Assembly (NCBI GenBank): GCA_964035575.1
Contig: OZ037846.1
Coordinates: 833,501-897,500 of the forward strand
Length of the DNA stretch: 64,000 nt
Direction: 5' to 3'
Source: Rhynchopus sp. YZ270_cl-10
Taxonomy: Eukaryota > Euglenozoa > Diplonemea > Diplonemida > Diplonemidae
This document shows, in pieces, positions 62,761-64,000 of this stretch. The notes under the pieces were generated by a model, which was not told the origin of the DNA, did no database searches, and was given only the letters and a program-made list of their open reading frames with translations. The number at the start of each line of letters is the position of its first letter. Position 1 is the stretch's first letter. The translations under genes were made by a program, and so were the position numbers.

Positions 62761-64000
62761 ATCATTTTTTTTTTTTTATTTGGCCTGACCCAGGGTAGTA
62801 GCTTGAAAGGTGCACTTTTCAAATGTTGCTGGTTTGCTGGTTTAGAAAAAAATTTTCCCCGGTTGAAAGCGGTCGTCGCGCGCTTCGCGCGCGCCTCCCT
62901 GCCAACCACTGAGTGGAGAGGCAAAGGGTAAATTTTGCGAGACAACAAAGAAAATGGAATATAATCCTGTGTGTACGGCGCTTGGTCTTGCACCTTCCAC
63001 TAACTGTACAAAGTCAATACGTCTTCCAGAAGCAGGGGCTGTTGCAACGGTGGGTCATTTTGAAAAAATGGTCAACTTTTTGCAGCTTTGGTCAAGTTGC
63101 ATTTGCGGCTGCAAAATGCAAGGGGATTCCCTAAGACATAGTAAACTCTATTTTTTGCGGAGCAAAAAATTAATATAAAGTGGCGCCGCAGGCGAAAAAA
63201 AAATTAGGGCATAGTGCAAAACATGCAGCTTTTTACACCACAGAGTCACTTAATGAACCCTTTTTAGGGGTTCGCTTACGTGTGAGACTTTCTTCTGTGA
63301 GTGGGAAAGTGGTGCGGGGGAGGCGAAAAACTGAATCCCGAATCCCACTTTTTTTTTTTATTTTTCCCCAAACCAGTAAACCAGCTCGTTCTGGTTTTGA
63401 AACCAGCAAAAGTACCCAAGCTATTTCCCTGCCTGACCGAGTTTTAGTTAAGGCTTGCTGTAAACTCGGTCAGGCTGACCGAGTTTTACCCCACTATATA
63501 ATCCCCTGCATTGGACCATTGTTGGGGGGAAAACATAAAAAGGAAAAGTAGGAGTGCGGTTTCAATTTTTCATTTAGTGCACCCTATTATACCTTCTATT
63601 CAGTAGAATAGTTAGTATATGCAACAATCTTCTTCTTTTTTCTGCTCAAACGAAGGTGCGACACTCGCAAAGTCATTCTTATTATTGCAAATGGTCAAGA
63701 CCAGAGATTTGTATCCTTAGTGACCTCAGGTTGTACCATCTTGTAACAAAGCCTTTTCCCCAACCTTCAAAAACGGCACACTACGAGCACACAAGACCCC
63801 ACCCCCTTTCCCCCTCTTTTTTAGCAACCTACCAAACAAAGGGTCTGCGTTTTTAGGGGTTTTCCGATTCCAGCGACCAAACTAGCATTAGCTAGTGAGC
63901 CCTCGTTTGGAGACACCAGTCAGGTGGGGAGTTTGGCTGGGGGCGGCAGGCAGCACTATCCAGGCGAGGTACCCAGAATAGTGCTGTTCTTGGATCTCTG
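62761..64000. other. Intergenic to window end, nothing certain
   Basis: Another GCGCGCTTCGCGCGCGC palindrome (62876-62895), a GGCGCCGCAGGCG motif (63182), and a three-part ACTCGGTCAGGC/GACCGAGTTTT palindrome near 63435-63490. The last 120 bases are more GC-rich and may be the beginning of something outside the window. No gene called. Confidence 0.5.

Overview
This window is nuclear DNA of a single-celled eukaryote. It has canonical GT-AG introns, long gene-poor stretches packed with mobile DNA and minisatellites, and sparse, mostly intronless genes. Two things point to Euglenozoa, with a diplonemid-like organism as my best guess (inference, about 0.55). First, most start codons lie 6-35 nt after a pyrimidine-rich tract ending in AG, as expected if a spliced leader is added in trans. 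Second, there is a receptor adenylate cyclase with one membrane span and a trypanosome-type layout, but its outside domain is a bacterial-type solute-binding protein. I did not find a spliced-leader gene, rRNA or tRNA, so the assignment rests on architecture only.

Layout. 1-4347: 3' end of a giant PPTPS-repeat surface protein with one membrane span. 4.3-15.5 kb: no convincing gene; it holds a 4.1-kb TA-flanked inverted-repeat transposon with nested elements and an 8-bp satellite. 15.5-18.3 kb: solute-binding receptor without a working cyclase domain. 18.6-23 kb: nested inverted-repeat elements, a 7-bp satellite of about 800 bp inside a small transposon, and two abutting MITEs. 23.9-25 kb: hydroxymethylbilane synthase (haem pathway). 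25-28.5 kb: inverted copy of the 8-bp-satellite element and a (GGGGCC)n tract. 28.8-29.7 kb: anchored protein of unknown function. 32.3 kb: small helical protein. 33.1-38.3 kb: ubiquitin-like/leucine-rich-repeat gene split by a recent LINE. 38.9 kb: von Willebrand A protein with a lipidation motif. 41.9-45 kb: full solute-binding receptor adenylate cyclase. 47.2-48.9 kb: FCP1/NIF-type HAD phosphatase in three exons. 50.8-52.4 kb: two-exon, probably GPI-anchored Cys-rich protein. 53.5-56 kb: Pro/Thr-rich seven-span membrane protein. 60.8-61.8 kb: intact ubiquitin-like/LRR paralogue. 62 kb: ankyrin fragment. The rest is dispersed repeats.

All confident genes lie on the plus strand, which suits polycistronic transcription with trans-splicing but does not prove it. 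The gene set leans to the cell surface and sensing: two receptor paralogues (one with an ATP-type cyclase), two Pro/Thr-rich surface proteins, a GPI-type Cys-rich protein and a lipidated VWA protein. The most unusual items are the solute-binding adenylate cyclase pair, the LINE whose C terminus carries a PCNA-type PIP box and a duplicated Cys/His module, and families of small transposons that carry or seed minisatellites.
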